NCBI GenBank assembly: GCA_016190245.1
Contig: JACPQY010000020.1
Location: 1 to 35,185, forward strand
Reading direction: 5' to 3'
Source: Nitrospirota bacterium
GTDB taxonomy: Bacteria > JACPQY01
DNA length: 35,185 nt
Shown: piece after piece, positions 1-7,783 of the stretch
How the letters are laid out: every line of letters begins with the position of its first letter
How positions within the stretch are numbered: the stretch's first letter is position 1
Translations under genes and position numbers: made by a program
Notes under the pieces: generated by a model
The model's database searches: none
What the model was told of the DNA's origin: nothing
What the model saw: the letters and a program-made list of their open reading frames with translations, nothing else

Positions 1-112
1 CATGAACAACAAGATCAAGCTGGTCAGCCACCGGTCCTTCGGCTTCCGCAAGCTCGACACGTACATCACCAACATCTATCACAACTGCTCCAACCTCCCG
101 CTACCCTCGTAA
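1..112 (+). CDS. ISL3-like transposase, C-terminal fragment (cut by window edge)
   Basis: The frame open from the left edge encodes 36 residues ending in TAA at 110-112. It begins MNNKIKLVSHRSFGF, which resembles the conserved C-terminal end of ISL3-family DDE transposases (NxKIK, then an aromatic-Gly-Phe motif). Only this tail lies in the window, so catalytic residues cannot be checked and it is unknown whether the element is intact. No obvious terminal inverted repeat is seen in the 250 bases that follow. The family call rests on one short motif. Confidence 0.5.
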   Translation, partial: MNNKIKLVSHRSFGFRKLDTYITNIYHNCSNLPLPS

Positions 113-373
113 CCCCATGTACCCAAAATGCAGACGAGCCTGAATAAAGGGGGCTAAACTAATCTCCTGGATTGACGATAAATGATCGGTAAGTGAATGA
201 ATGATGCGGTCTCCGGTTCGGCGACCGAACCTGACCCTTCACTCGAAGACATGGTAATAGAATTCCCCTAGTGTGCAGAATATGGTGCACGGACGCATCC
301 ATTTCACCTCCCACCGCCTCCTCACGGGTCCGTCGCCGGGCTGACTCGCCCCCACGAGCCATGTGGATTCCTG
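113..373. other. Non-coding gap with one perfect hairpin
   Basis: No convincing gene. The stretch holds a perfect 7-bp hairpin with a 3-base loop (GGTTCGG at 215-221, CCGAACC at 225-231). There is no T-run after it, so it is not a classical terminator. The right end of the upstream insertion sequence may lie here, but its boundary cannot be placed. Confidence 0.4.
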
Positions 374-1237
374 ATGAACGGGGCAAAACTTCTCGGAAAG
401 CTGTTTCGCCTGGTGTTTCATTCAAGCGCGGATGCCTACGCGTTTGCGGTGGCAAGGCGTTACTATGCGCGCGACCGGCAGAAGGACGCCGCGCTGGCCC
501 GCCGAATCAGAGAACTGGGCGATGTCTCCGCCCATTTTTCGTTCTTCCGGCAGGAAGGGAACGGCCTCCTCCACTTGGAGGCTCAACTCGCCCGGCTGAC
601 CCTGAAGTTGACGGAACGTCTCAAGGCCGGGGAAGGGAACGGCGGACCCATCCTCGATGCGGGCGATTCCGACGGCCTTCTCCTCACCGCCATGGGTCTT
701 GCCCACCGAGGCGTCAGCCTCAACCTGCTTGATGTCTGTGTCCGATCATCCCGCTCCCGCGGCTTGGCGGCGGTTCGGGCCGACATCGAGGAACTCCCCT
801 TCGAGGACCGTACCTTCGACGCCGTGTTCTGCTTCGAGGCCGTGGAGCACTTGGAAAATCCCATCCACGGTCTGAGGGAATTGGCTCGAGTCACTCGACA
901 TCGCCTGTACATCACGGTCCCCTATGTTGAGAGCACACGAATCCATGAGGACAATTATACAAGGCACCTCCCCAAGCCGGATCCCGAGCCGGAACACCAT
1001 GTGTTCGAGTTCTGCCCGGAGGACATGAGAAAGATCCTAACGCATACGGGCCTCGAAATCCTCCAATACGACAAGCTTGATATTTTCGGGCCGATTCGAA
1101 GACCCTGGCACCGGTTCTTTCTCCGTGCGTTCTACGATCCGTCCTTCTTCCCGGCTTTCCAGTTCTACGAATTGGCGCCCAAGGGAAATCCTTGGGTGCG
1201 TACGCTTCCATCCGGCGGATGGCGTGAGCACCATTGA
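374..1237 (+). CDS. Class I SAM-dependent methyltransferase
   Basis: The 287-residue protein has a Methyltransf_11-type core. Motif I is a degenerate glycine loop (ILDAGDSDG, residues about 92-100). An acidic residue at the end of the second strand (LLDV) and the block DRTFDAVFCFEAVEHLENP follow, which is typical of class I O- or C-methyltransferases. The C-terminal third is rich in His, Phe and Pro and probably forms the substrate lid. The substrate is unknown. No strong Shine-Dalgarno precedes the ATG at 374, and no better start is visible. It converges on the nuclease-like gene at 1254. This family often modifies lipids, quinones or glycans, but nothing nearby points to one. Confidence 0.8.
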   Translation: MNGAKLLGKLFRLVFHSSADAYAFAVARRYYARDRQKDAALARRIRELGDVSAHFSFFRQEGNGLLHLEAQLARLTLKLTERLKAGEGNGGPILDAGDSDGLLLTAMGLAHRGVSLNLLDVCVRSSRSRGLAAVRADIEELPFEDRTFDAVFCFEAVEHLENPIHGLRELARVTRHRLYITVPYVESTRIHEDNYTRHLPKPDPEPEHHVFEFCPEDMRKILTHTGLEILQYDKLDIFGPIRRPWHRFFLRAFYDPSFFPAFQFYELAPKGNPWVRTLPSGGWREHH

Positions 1238-1253
1238 CCCTGGCTGCGAACCG

Positions 1254-1775
1254 CTACACCAGCCGGATGCCGAGCCGGGAACACTCGTGAATCAGCCAGG
1301 GGTCTTTGGCCAGTGTCACCAACACCTTGTGTGCCCCCCTCAATCCCATCACCCCAATCGCCAATTCCGCCTTGTCGTTGAAGCGTAAGACCTGCTCTTC
1401 GTCCACGGTCGACTTGATCTCAAAAACATAGGCCTCCCCGTTTCGGACCAGAATGTCGATCTCGTACTCCCGCCCGGGCGGGCCGATCCGGCCCTCGGGG
1501 TCCCGCAGGCGTTGCCTCAATTTTAGATGCTCCGGCTGGATGTCGTACATTCCCAGTGCCAACTGCATCGCGCCAGCCACCGTGTCCTCAAGGTTTTTCC
1601 CCGCCCGGTTCTGGAAACCACCGACCACGATGCCGACCCAGTCCCGGAGCGCCTCGAATCGTTTGTCCATGGCCTCGAACCGACCGGCAAAATCCTCTCT
1701 CAGTTCCTTGAGGGCGTGCAGGAACTCCGACCTCGTGACGTATCCGTTGCGTCTTTCGTCCCCTCGCCGTCTCAT
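1254..1775 (-). CDS. Coiled-coil PD-(D/E)XK nuclease-like protein (DUF3782-like)
   Basis: The protein has 173 residues. Residues about 17-47 form a heptad-rich helix (ELREDFAGRFEAMDKRFEAL). The C-terminal half has the PD-(D/E)XK core signature: Asp107 in EIDI, then Glu119-x-Lys121 in YVFEIKS, with Glu63 as a possible first acidic residue. This layout matches the small coiled-coil plus restriction-like-fold family often annotated DUF3782 or 'PD-(D/E)XK nuclease family protein'. Its cellular role is not established. It sits alone, convergent with the methyltransferase, with only 16 bases between the genes. Gene call is firm; nuclease activity is inferred from residue pattern only. Confidence 0.75.
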   Translation of the reverse strand: MRRRGDERRNGYVTRSEFLHALKELREDFAGRFEAMDKRFEALRDWVGIVVGGFQNRAGKNLEDTVAGAMQLALGMYDIQPEHLKLRQRLRDPEGRIGPPGREYEIDILVRNGEAYVFEIKSTVDEEQVLRFNDKAELAIGVMGLRGAHKVLVTLAKDPWLIHECSRLGIRLV

Positions 1776-2055
1776 ATCTCCTCGAGGCTATCCCCTCCGC
1801 TCCCGTGCGTCAAACCGTGCGACCGGCTGGGGATATCTCCGCGAGCCCGCGCGGCGACGCGGGCGGGACTCGCGGGAAGGGCTTCGCGGCTTCGGGGTCA
1901 AGTCCACACTCGACACACGTCGAGCCGACTTTGCCTTCTTGTGCGATCTCGCCGGTGCGGCGAACGTGATCGGCACGATCCTGATACAGCGACGCGGCAG
2001 GGCTGAAGTCAAGGCCGGGCGTCGCACCTTATTCCGCAGGCAAGCGTGGCCATTT
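1776..2055. other. Gap without a convincing gene
   Basis: Short open frames exist on both strands but are Arg/Pro/Ser-rich and lack ribosome-binding sites. One minus-strand frame contains a CxxC pair (STCVECG), which alone is too little to call a decayed transposase zinc ribbon. No repeats of note. Confidence 0.4.
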
Positions 2056-2185
2056 CGTAGGGGCGACCTTCCGGCCTTCGCAGCCGAAGCATCTGCTTCG
2101 GCGGAGTAGGCTGGTCGCCCTCCTGCGGGATGGCAAGCCTGCCGCGGCGGGCAAGTCCGCCGCGGCGGACAAGCCGCCTCCTACG
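2056..2185. repeat. Branched palindromic intergenic repeat, copy 1 (long form)
   Basis: The element is closed by CGTAGG (2056-2061) pairing with CCTACG (2180-2185). Inside, GGGCGACC (2061-2068) pairs with GGTCGCCC (2113-2120) around a perfect 9-bp hairpin at 2083-2102 (GCCGAAGCA/TGCTTCGGC). Two further hairpins follow at 2137-2152 and 2155-2170, the second being the perfect palindrome GTCCGCCGCGGCGGAC. Related shorter copies lie at 25406-25464 and 33815-33871. Confidence 0.7.
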
Positions 2186-2323
2186 CGCCATCACCCACCG
2201 GGCGGGGCCTCTGGGGTCGGTTGTACAGATTGAAATCTGGCAGCGGCGGGCGATCATGGCCGGAGTCCTGTTTGACCGCGTCGCGCAGGGGGCGGTATCG
2301 TAGGCCCGACACAGCCTGTTGCT

Positions 2324-2397
2324 GCGCCTGTAGCTCAATTGGAGAGAGCACCTGCCTTCTAAGCAGGGGGTTCCGTGTTCGATTCACGGCAGGCGCA
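2324..2397 (+). tRNA. tRNA-Arg (anticodon TCT)
   Basis: A full cloverleaf can be drawn. The acceptor stem GCGCCTG (2324-2330) pairs with CAGGCGC (2390-2396). The D stem GCTC/GAGC has loop AATTGGAGA. The anticodon stem CCTGC/GCAGG holds loop CTTCTAA with anticodon TCT at 2358-2360. The T stem CCGTG/CACGG holds loop TTCGATT. The discriminator is A2397 and no CCA is encoded. It decodes AGA (and possibly AGG). It stands alone, with the palindromic repeat upstream and a bidirectional hairpin downstream. Confidence 0.95.
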
Positions 2398-2430
2398 TGA
2401 TGCCTTGTCCTCGCGGCTCCCGCGGAGTCC

Positions 2431-2446
2431 GCCGTGGCGGAGAAGG
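2431..2446. repeat. Short TCCGCC/GGCGGA palindrome
   Basis: TCCGCC, two bases, GGCGGA immediately after the tRNA. The same core recurs at 2156-2169 and 34043-34056, suggesting a small dispersed palindrome. Confidence 0.45.
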
Positions 2447-2479
2447 CGAGGCGATTCATCCGGCAGGGGCAGGCGCACT

Positions 2480-2519
2480 CTGAAATCTGAAATCTGAAAT
2501 TCCAAATCTCAGATTTCAG
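2480..2519. terminator. Bidirectional hairpin built from 7-bp repeats
   Basis: CTGAAATCTG (2480-2489) and CAGATTTCAG (2510-2519) are perfect 10-bp inverted arms. The left half is also a direct 7-bp repeat (CTGAAAT three times). It lies between tRNA-Arg (plus) and a minus-strand gene ending at 2527, so it can serve both as terminator; T-runs are weak, which keeps confidence moderate. Confidence 0.5.
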
Positions 2520-2526
2520 GGGCGGG

Positions 2527-2907
2527 TCAGCTAATGTGGGTGTGGAACGCGCCCTTGATGTGGCCGAGGTCCGACAGGATCTCCTCGACGAGGTGGCTGG
2601 CCTCCCCCCACAGGGGCTCGCCCATCTCGGCTCGAAGCAGCGGGTCCCGCATGTCGTCCCTCATCTCCAAGTAAGCGTGCTCGATCTCAATGATCTGCTC
2701 GAGGAGGAAATTCTCCAGGTCACGCAGGTCTTCCGCCCTCGGGGTGGAGTCCGATCCACGCGTGCGCCGGCTGGGGCGCTTGCGCCTGGCCGGGTCTCCG
2801 CGGTGGGCGCGCGTCTCGTGAATCAGCGCCGAGAGCCGACGGGATCGGGTGCGGACGGCCCTGTACAGCTTGAGGAGATGCTCGGTCGCCGCCTGGCTCT
2901 CCAGCAT
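2527..2907 (-). CDS. Small helical protein of unknown function
   Basis: The 126-residue product is not recognised. It is almost entirely predicted helix. An N-terminal helix (residues 1-35) leads to a basic Arg/Ser-rich linker (about 36-57). An acidic helical half follows, with the patches DLRDLENFLLEQIIEIEHAY and SHLVEEILSDLGHIKGAF. The amphipathic acidic helices could form a four-helix or DksA-like hairpin, but no zinc-binding cysteines are present. AAGGTG lies 6 bases upstream of the ATG. It is divergent from the YjbQ-like gene. The plus-strand frames opposite it look like shadows. Confidence 0.55.
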   Translation of the reverse strand: MLESQAATEHLLKLYRAVRTRSRRLSALIHETRAHRGDPARRKRPSRRTRGSDSTPRAEDLRDLENFLLEQIIEIEHAYLEMRDDMRDPLLRAEMGEPLWGEASHLVEEILSDLGHIKGAFHTHIS

Positions 2908-3061
2908 GGGCGCACCTTACCGCACTGTGAGGCGCGCAGCAAGGATCAAGCCCGGGCGTTCGGGGTCTTGTGCTTGGGCGGCGGGTGTTGTACGAGGGGA
3001 TGGGTCCTTGGTTGCGCGTTGCATGATGCGCAAAGCCCCGGTGCGGAGAGGGCCCACCCGA

Positions 3062-3481
3062 ATGAAGGTGGTCACTGAGACGCTCGGTTATCAGACCACG
3101 CCCGAGACCGACGTTCTGAACATCACGGACGACGTGGCCTCGGTGGTCGAGCGTTCCGGCTTGGCCTGTGGCCTGGTGCTGGTGTTCGTGCCGGGTTCCA
3201 CGGCCTCCGTGACCACGATCGAATTCGAGAGCGGGGCAGTGAGGGATTTGAAGCGGGCCATCGAGCGCCTCGCCCCGAAGGGTCCGGCCTACGAGCACGA
3301 CCGACGTTGGGGGGACATGAACGGCTACGCGCACGTCAGGGCCGCCTTGCTCGGCCCGTCAGTGACCGTGCCCATCTCAGACGGGAAGCTCATGCTCGGG
3401 ACCTGGCAGCAGATCGTGCTGTGCGATTTCGACAATCGCAGTCGCCGCAGGCAGGTTCTGGTGCAAGCTGTGGGCGAATGA
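3062..3481 (+). CDS. YjbQ/UPF0047 family protein
   Basis: The 139-residue protein matches UPF0047 over its full length. It shows the GSTASVTTIE strand, the core YEHD...DMNGYAHVRAALLGPS, and the signature LGTWQQIVLCDFD. Members form a trimeric beta-sandwich, and some are annotated as secondary thiamine-phosphate synthase; the physiological role is unsettled. The ATG at 3062 is chosen because GGAGAGG lies at 3045-3051, 10 bases upstream, and homology starts here. An in-frame ATG at 3022 would add 13 unconserved basic residues. The first His of the usual HTTAS motif is replaced by Pro-Gly-Ser. Confidence 0.85.
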   Translation: MKVVTETLGYQTTPETDVLNITDDVASVVERSGLACGLVLVFVPGSTASVTTIEFESGAVRDLKRAIERLAPKGPAYEHDRRWGDMNGYAHVRAALLGPSVTVPISDGKLMLGTWQQIVLCDFDNRSRRRQVLVQAVGE

Positions 3482-3517
3482 CCCCCGCCGGGGCACATCC
3501 ATGAGGATTCCTGGGCA

Positions 3518-3526
3518 TGCTATAAT
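3518..3526 (+). promoter_or_regulatory. Extended -10 promoter upstream of the MglA-like gene
   Basis: TGCTATAAT is a perfect TATAAT (3521-3526) with the extended TGn motif. No good -35 is visible at 3498-3503, which is usual for extended -10 promoters. Transcription would start near 3533, giving a leader of about 107 bases. The leader contains a 7-bp hairpin (GCTCGAA 3559-3565, TTCGAGC 3574-3580) and a 36-codon ORF (3543-3653) that overlaps the next start codon out of frame. Confidence 0.6.
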
Positions 3527-3639
3527 GCAGGGGTCCAACACAATGAACTTCTCGACGAGCTCGAAGAAAAGTTTTCGAGCGAGGCGAGGCGGAGTCGAGA
3601 ACCCCAAGTGCATGATGTTGGACGATCCAACCACCCTCC

Positions 3640-4227
3640 ATGGCGTTCGTTGATCGCCTCAACAGGGAAGTTGTGGCGAAGGTCGTCTATTGGGGGGCCG
3701 CGGGGAGTGGGAAATCGGAGAACCTGCGCGCCATCATGGGCGCGTCACCTGAGGCGACCTTCCCCCTGAACCTCCCCGAACCGGACGGGCGATGGGTGGA
3801 ATGCATCGTCCTGCGTCTGGGCGAGCTGTCCGGATATCAGGTTTCCGTCCAGTTGTGCGCCCCGAGGGACCTGCCCGATCCGGAGCAGGGCAGGGACCTG
3901 CTGAAGGGCGCCGACTCTGTGGTGTTTGTTGTCGACTCGGCCCCCGCGCGCGAGGCGGAGAACCTGCGGGCCCTCGAGTCCCTGCGCCAGGGTGTGGGGG
4001 GAAACGGCAGCGGAGCCCTCGGTCCTCACCTCGTCGTGCAGTACAACAAGCGCGATCTCGAGGACGCCTGCCCGATGGAAGTTCTGCGGGCGGCGATCCC
4101 GGTTGTGCCCGAGCGGGAGGTCGAGGCGGCGGCGGCGCGCGGAGAGGGCACGATGGAGACACTCAAGGAAGCGCTCCGGATCGCGCTCGTGCAACTCAGG
4201 GCCGAATTGACGGTGGGGGTGGGGTGA
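3640..4227 (+). CDS. MglA-like small Ras-family GTPase, divergent switch regions
   Basis: The 195-residue protein resembles MglA, the polarity GTPase of gliding and polar motility. It shares the opening pattern NREVVAKVVYWG, a P-loop GAAGSGKS (residues 19-26), the LKGADSVVFVVDS strand, and VVQYNKRDL with the NKxD guanine-specificity motif (136-139). It departs from MglA in two places. The switch I region lacks the usual Thr-Leu-Phe-Phe-Asp block (it reads DGRWVECIVL). The switch II motif, normally TVPGQ, reads LCAPRD (about 72-77). The P-loop is GSGKS rather than the MglA GLCGKT type. No mglB or roadblock gene is adjacent. Nucleotide binding is likely; normal GTP hydrolysis and GAP response are doubtful. 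No strong Shine-Dalgarno precedes the ATG, but homology supports this start. Confidence 0.8.
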   Translation: MAFVDRLNREVVAKVVYWGAAGSGKSENLRAIMGASPEATFPLNLPEPDGRWVECIVLRLGELSGYQVSVQLCAPRDLPDPEQGRDLLKGADSVVFVVDSAPAREAENLRALESLRQGVGGNGSGALGPHLVVQYNKRDLEDACPMEVLRAAIPVVPEREVEAAAARGEGTMETLKEALRIALVQLRAELTVGVG

Positions 4228-4283
4228 GGCGGATGATGCGCCGGCGAGCTCAACTGGGGGGGGGGATCCGGGACTGATCGGGG

Positions 4284-4312
4284 TTGACGAGGGACCCACC
4301 CCCGTGTAAAAA
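4284..4312 (+). promoter_or_regulatory. Sigma-70-like promoter of ppdK
   Basis: TTGACG (4284-4289), a 17-base spacer, then TAAAAA (4307-4312). The -35 matches consensus at 5 of 6 positions and the -10 at 4 of 6. The predicted start near 4319 leaves a leader of about 54 bases with a strong AGGAGG at 4358-4363. Confidence 0.5.
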
Positions 4313-4372
4313 CACGCCCAGCGAACCGCGGAGCGGCAAGCTCTGCACCGTTCACACAGGAGGATGCAGGTG

Positions 4373-7234
4373 ATGGGTATGCAGGAGAAAGGCAAAGTTA
4401 GGCGGTACGTTTACTTCTTCGGAAACGGTCGGGCCGACGGTAACGGGAAGATGAAGGACATCCTCGGAGGCAAGGGTGCAGGTCTCGCCGAGATGACAAA
4501 CCTGGGCATTCCCGTGCCCCCCGGATTCACCATCTGTACGGAGGCGTGCAAGCTCTTCTACGCCCACCAGCGTCATCTCCCCAAGCCCGTCGAAGACGAA
4601 GCCCTGCGCCACTTGCACCGGCTCGAGAAGGCCGTGAGGCGTCGTCTGGGCGACGGCAACGATCCTCTTCTGGTCTCTGTCCGCTCGGGCGCGAAATTCT
4701 CCATGCCGGGGATGATGGACACGATCCTCAACCTGGGGCTCAACGACCGCGCGGTGATCGGTCTCGCGACGCAGACGAAGGACGAGCGATTCGCCTGGGA
4801 TTCCTATCGCAGATTCATCGCGATGTTCTCGGATGTCGTGCTGGAGGTGGAGAAGAAGAAGTTCGAGGAGAAGCTGAGCGAGATCAAGCGCAAGTTTGGG
4901 CGATCGCAGGACGTGGAGCTCACCGCGGAGGAGCTTAAAGAACTGGTGGGCGAGTTCAAGGCCCTCGCGTGCCGCGAAAGCGGCCGCGACTTCCCGCAGG
5001 ACCCTCTGCGCCAACTCCAGATGGCCCGGGATGCGGTGTTCAACTCGTGGAACAATGATCGGGCCGTGTTCTACCGCAAGCAGTACGGCATCCCGGACGA
5101 CATCGGCACGGGGGTGAACATCCAGGCCATGGTTTTCGGGAACATGGGCTACACGTCGGCCACGGGCGTTGGGTTCACGCGCAATCCCTCCACCGGTCAC
5201 AAGGAGTTCTATGGCGAATATCTCGTCAACGCCCAGGGCGAGGACGTCGTCGCGGGGATTCGGACACCGCGCCCCATTCGTCACCTCAAGGAGGACATGC
5301 CCCAGGCGTACCGGAAGCTGCGCGAGGTGACGCGCCGGCTCGAGCGGCACTTCCGCGACGTCCAGGATTTCGAGTTCACGATCGAGCAGGGGAAGCTCTG
5401 CATGCTCCAGACCCGCAACGGCAAGCGCACTGGGCTGGCCGCGGTCAAGATCGCGGTGGACATGGCGCGCGAGAAACTCATCACCAAGCGCGAGGCGATC
5501 ATGCGCGTGGACGCGGAGCAGCTCGCGCAGTACCTCTTCCCCGTCTTCGACTCCTCAAGGGAGGGCTCGGCCACGGTGTTGGGGAAGGGACTCCCCGCAG
5601 GACCGGGAGCCGCCACAGGCCGGATCGCACTCACCCCGGATCGGGCCGTCGAGATGGCTCGTGGTGGGGAGCGCGTGATCCTGGTCCGCGGTGAGACGAG
5701 CCCGGATGACATCCACGGCATGAACGCCTCCGCGGGCATCCTGACCGGCCGAGGAGGGATGACCTCGCACGCCGCCGTCGTCGCGCGGCAGATGGGAAAA
5801 GTCTGCGTGGCCGGCTGCAGTTCCCTTGAGATCAACGAGTCCTCCCGTGTCGTCCGCGCCGGCGGCCGCGTCCTCCCGGAAGGAAGCTCCATCTCGCTCA
5901 ACGGCTTTACCGGGACCGTCTACGAGGGCGAGGTGCCCGTCATGCCCTCCGAGGTGATCCAGGTCATCCAGGACAAGATGAGCGCGAAGGATTCAGACAA
6001 GTACCGCTACTTCTCCACCCTCCTCAAGTGGGCGGACGAGGTGCGGCAACTTCGCATCCGGGCCAATGCCGACATTCCGGACCAAGCCTGCATTGCGCGG
6101 GGCTTCGGGGCGGAGGGCATCGGGCTCTGCCGAACCGAGCACATGTTCTTCGCGGAGGACCGGCTGCCCATCATGCAGCAGATGATCCTGGCGCGAACCC
6201 GCGAGGATCGCCTCCAGGCCCTCCAGAAGCTCCTCCCTCTCCAGCGCAATGACTTCATCGGCCTCTTCCGAGCCATGCGCGGCTATCCCGTCACGATCCG
6301 GTTCCTTGATCCGCCCCTGCACGAGTTTCTCCCCAAGCGTGAAGAACTGCTCGTGGATCTGGCCCGCGCGGAAACAAAAGCCAACGGCGAGGACTTGGAG
6401 CTGAAGCGAAAGCTCCTCAACCGCGTCGAGGAGCTCTACGAGTTCAATCCCATGCTCGGATTCCGCGGGTGCCGCCTCGGCATCGTCTACCCGGAGATTT
6501 CCGAGATGCAGGCGCGCGCCGTCTTCGAGGCCGCCTGCACAGTGGCGAAGGAGAACATCCGTGTCATGCCCGAGGTGATGATCCCGCTGGTCAGCATGGA
6601 TACCGAGATGCGCGCCCAGAAGCGGATCGTTCACCGGGTGGGCCTGGAGGTGATGAAGCGAGAAGGGATCAAGGTCAAGTACACGGTGGGCACGATGCTC
6701 GAACTGCCCCGCGCGGTGGTAACCGCCGACCAGATCGCCGCGGAGGCGGAGTTCTTCTCGTTCGGGACCAACGACCTGACGCAGACGACGTTCGGGTTCT
6801 CGCGCGACGATTCCGGCCGCTTCATCAATTACTACCTCAACAGCTCCAATACCTGCACCATGTGCAGTTCCACCCAGATCGATCGCAAGGCGGGTGTGTG
6901 CAAGGTGTGCAAGGCCGAGGTGGACGTGGGAGGTCCGAACATCATCGAGGCGGATCCCTTCTCCACCCTCGACCGCGCCGGTGTGGGCGAGATGGTGCGG
7001 ATCGGGGTGGAACGGGGGCGGTCGCGCCGGCCCGATCTGAAGACGGGCGTCTGCGGAGAGCACGGCGGCGATCCGCGCTCCATCCATTTCTTCCACAGCA
7101 TCGGTCTCGACTACGTGAGCTGCTCGCCGTACCGCGTGCCGATCGCGCGGCTCGCGGCGGCGCAGGCCGCCATCACCGGAAAGGATTCCCGGAATTCGGG
7201 GGGGCGGAACGGCACCCGTCAGGCCGCGCGCTGA
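4373..7234 (+). CDS. ppdK: Pyruvate, phosphate dikinase with an inserted Cys4 motif
   Basis: This enzyme interconverts pyruvate + ATP + Pi and phosphoenolpyruvate + AMP + PPi. The protein has 953 residues; most bacterial PPDKs have about 870-890. The N-terminal ATP-grasp domain opens with LGGKGAGLAEMTNLGIPVP. The swivelling phosphohistidine domain has GGMTSHAAVVAR with His466. The C-terminal PEP/pyruvate barrel ends with VCGEHGGDP, where Cys894 is the expected acid/base. Between GFSRDDSGRF and the ADPFSTLD strand is an insertion carrying Cys828-x2-Cys831-x11-Cys843-x2-Cys846, a zinc-ribbon-like set. The ATG at 4373 is chosen because AGGAGG at 4358-4363 sits 9 bases upstream; the in-frame ATG at 4364 directly abuts it. 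It heads the plus-strand run into rimI. Confidence 0.96.
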   Translation: MGMQEKGKVRRYVYFFGNGRADGNGKMKDILGGKGAGLAEMTNLGIPVPPGFTICTEACKLFYAHQRHLPKPVEDEALRHLHRLEKAVRRRLGDGNDPLLVSVRSGAKFSMPGMMDTILNLGLNDRAVIGLATQTKDERFAWDSYRRFIAMFSDVVLEVEKKKFEEKLSEIKRKFGRSQDVELTAEELKELVGEFKALACRESGRDFPQDPLRQLQMARDAVFNSWNNDRAVFYRKQYGIPDDIGTGVNIQAMVFGNMGYTSATGVGFTRNPSTGHKEFYGEYLVNAQGEDVVAGIRTPRPIRHLKEDMPQAYRKLREVTRRLERHFRDVQDFEFTIEQGKLCMLQTRNGKRTGLAAVKIAVDMAREKLITKREAIMRVDAEQLAQYLFPVFDSSREGSATVLGKGLPAGPGAATGRIALTPDRAVEMARGGERVILVRGETSPDDIHGMNASAGILTGRGGMTSHAAVVARQMGKVCVAGCSSLEINESSRVVRAGGRVLPEGSSISLNGFTGTVYEGEVPVMPSEVIQVIQDKMSAKDSDKYRYFSTLLKWADEVRQLRIRANADIPDQACIARGFGAEGIGLCRTEHMFFAEDRLPIMQQMILARTREDRLQALQKLLPLQRNDFIGLFRAMRGYPVTIRFLDPPLHEFLPKREELLVDLARAETKANGEDLELKRKLLNRVEELYEFNPMLGFRGCRLGIVYPEISEMQARAVFEAACTVAKENIRVMPEVMIPLVSMDTEMRAQKRIVHRVGLEVMKREGIKVKYTVGTMLELPRAVVTADQIAAEAEFFSFGTNDLTQTTFGFSRDDSGRFINYYLNSSNTCTMCSSTQIDRKAGVCKVCKAEVDVGGPNIIEADPFSTLDRAGVGEMVRIGVERGRSRRPDLKTGVCGEHGGDPRSIHFFHSIGLDYVSCSPYRVPIARLAAAQAAITGKDSRNSGGRNGTRQAAR

Positions 7235-7249
7235 GGACAGGGAGGCCGA

Positions 7250-7777
7250 TTGAGCCTCCTTCCCCCACCGGAGCGCCCCGGGGCGCTCATCAGCACCGTG
7301 ATTGTCCGGATGGTGCTGGACGACCTGCCCGAGGTGCTGGACATCGAGGCAGCCTCCTTCCCTTCCCCCTGGCCGCGGTCGTTCTTCAAGGCGGAGCTGC
7401 GGAATCCGCTGGCGCGATCCTCGGTGCTGCGCGCGCAGTTCGAGACCCACTCGCGTTGCGCGGGCTACATCTGTACGTGGTTTGTGAGGGATGAGCTGCA
7501 TATCCTGAACCTCGCCATCCACCCGGCCCTGAGAAGGCGCGGCCTTGGCGATCGGTTGCTCGGGCATGCGCTGCAGGAGGGCGTTGAAGCGGGACTGGGG
7601 TTGGCCACGCTGGAGGCACGGCCCTCGAACCAGGCGGCCCTCGCGCTCTATCGCAAGGCGGGTTTCCGGCCCGTCGGAATCCGTCCGAACTACTACTACG
7701 ACACGCGCGAGGATGCGGTGGCCATGAACCTCAGCCTGGCCGAGTGGGCCGACAGACTGCGGGGCGGCGCGAAGTAG
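7250..7777 (+). CDS. rimI: RimI-like ribosomal-protein N-acetyltransferase (GNAT)
   Basis: The 175-residue GNAT protein uses acetyl-CoA to acetylate alpha- or epsilon-amino groups; RimI acts on ribosomal protein S18. Visible family marks are DIEAASFPSPWP near the N-terminus and LHILNLAIHPALRRRGLGDRLL, which holds the acetyl-CoA pyrophosphate loop RRxGxG. The NQAALALYRKAGF helix and the PNYYYD tail are both typical of RimI. The start is TTG at 7250 with GGAGG at 7241-7245. A GTG at 7301 would remove 17 unconserved residues. It follows ppdK by 15 bases and precedes pyrD by 6, so one transcript is likely. Substrate assignment is by family only. Confidence 0.85.
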   Translation: MSLLPPPERPGALISTVIVRMVLDDLPEVLDIEAASFPSPWPRSFFKAELRNPLARSSVLRAQFETHSRCAGYICTWFVRDELHILNLAIHPALRRRGLGDRLLGHALQEGVEAGLGLATLEARPSNQAALALYRKAGFRPVGIRPNYYYDTREDAVAMNLSLAEWADRLRGGAK

Positions 7778-7783
7778 CGGCGA

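Noticed and set aside
1788-2027. Possible decayed transposase or zinc ribbon (CxxC on the minus strand)
   Set aside because: A single CxxC without a second pair or flanking catalytic motif is not enough.
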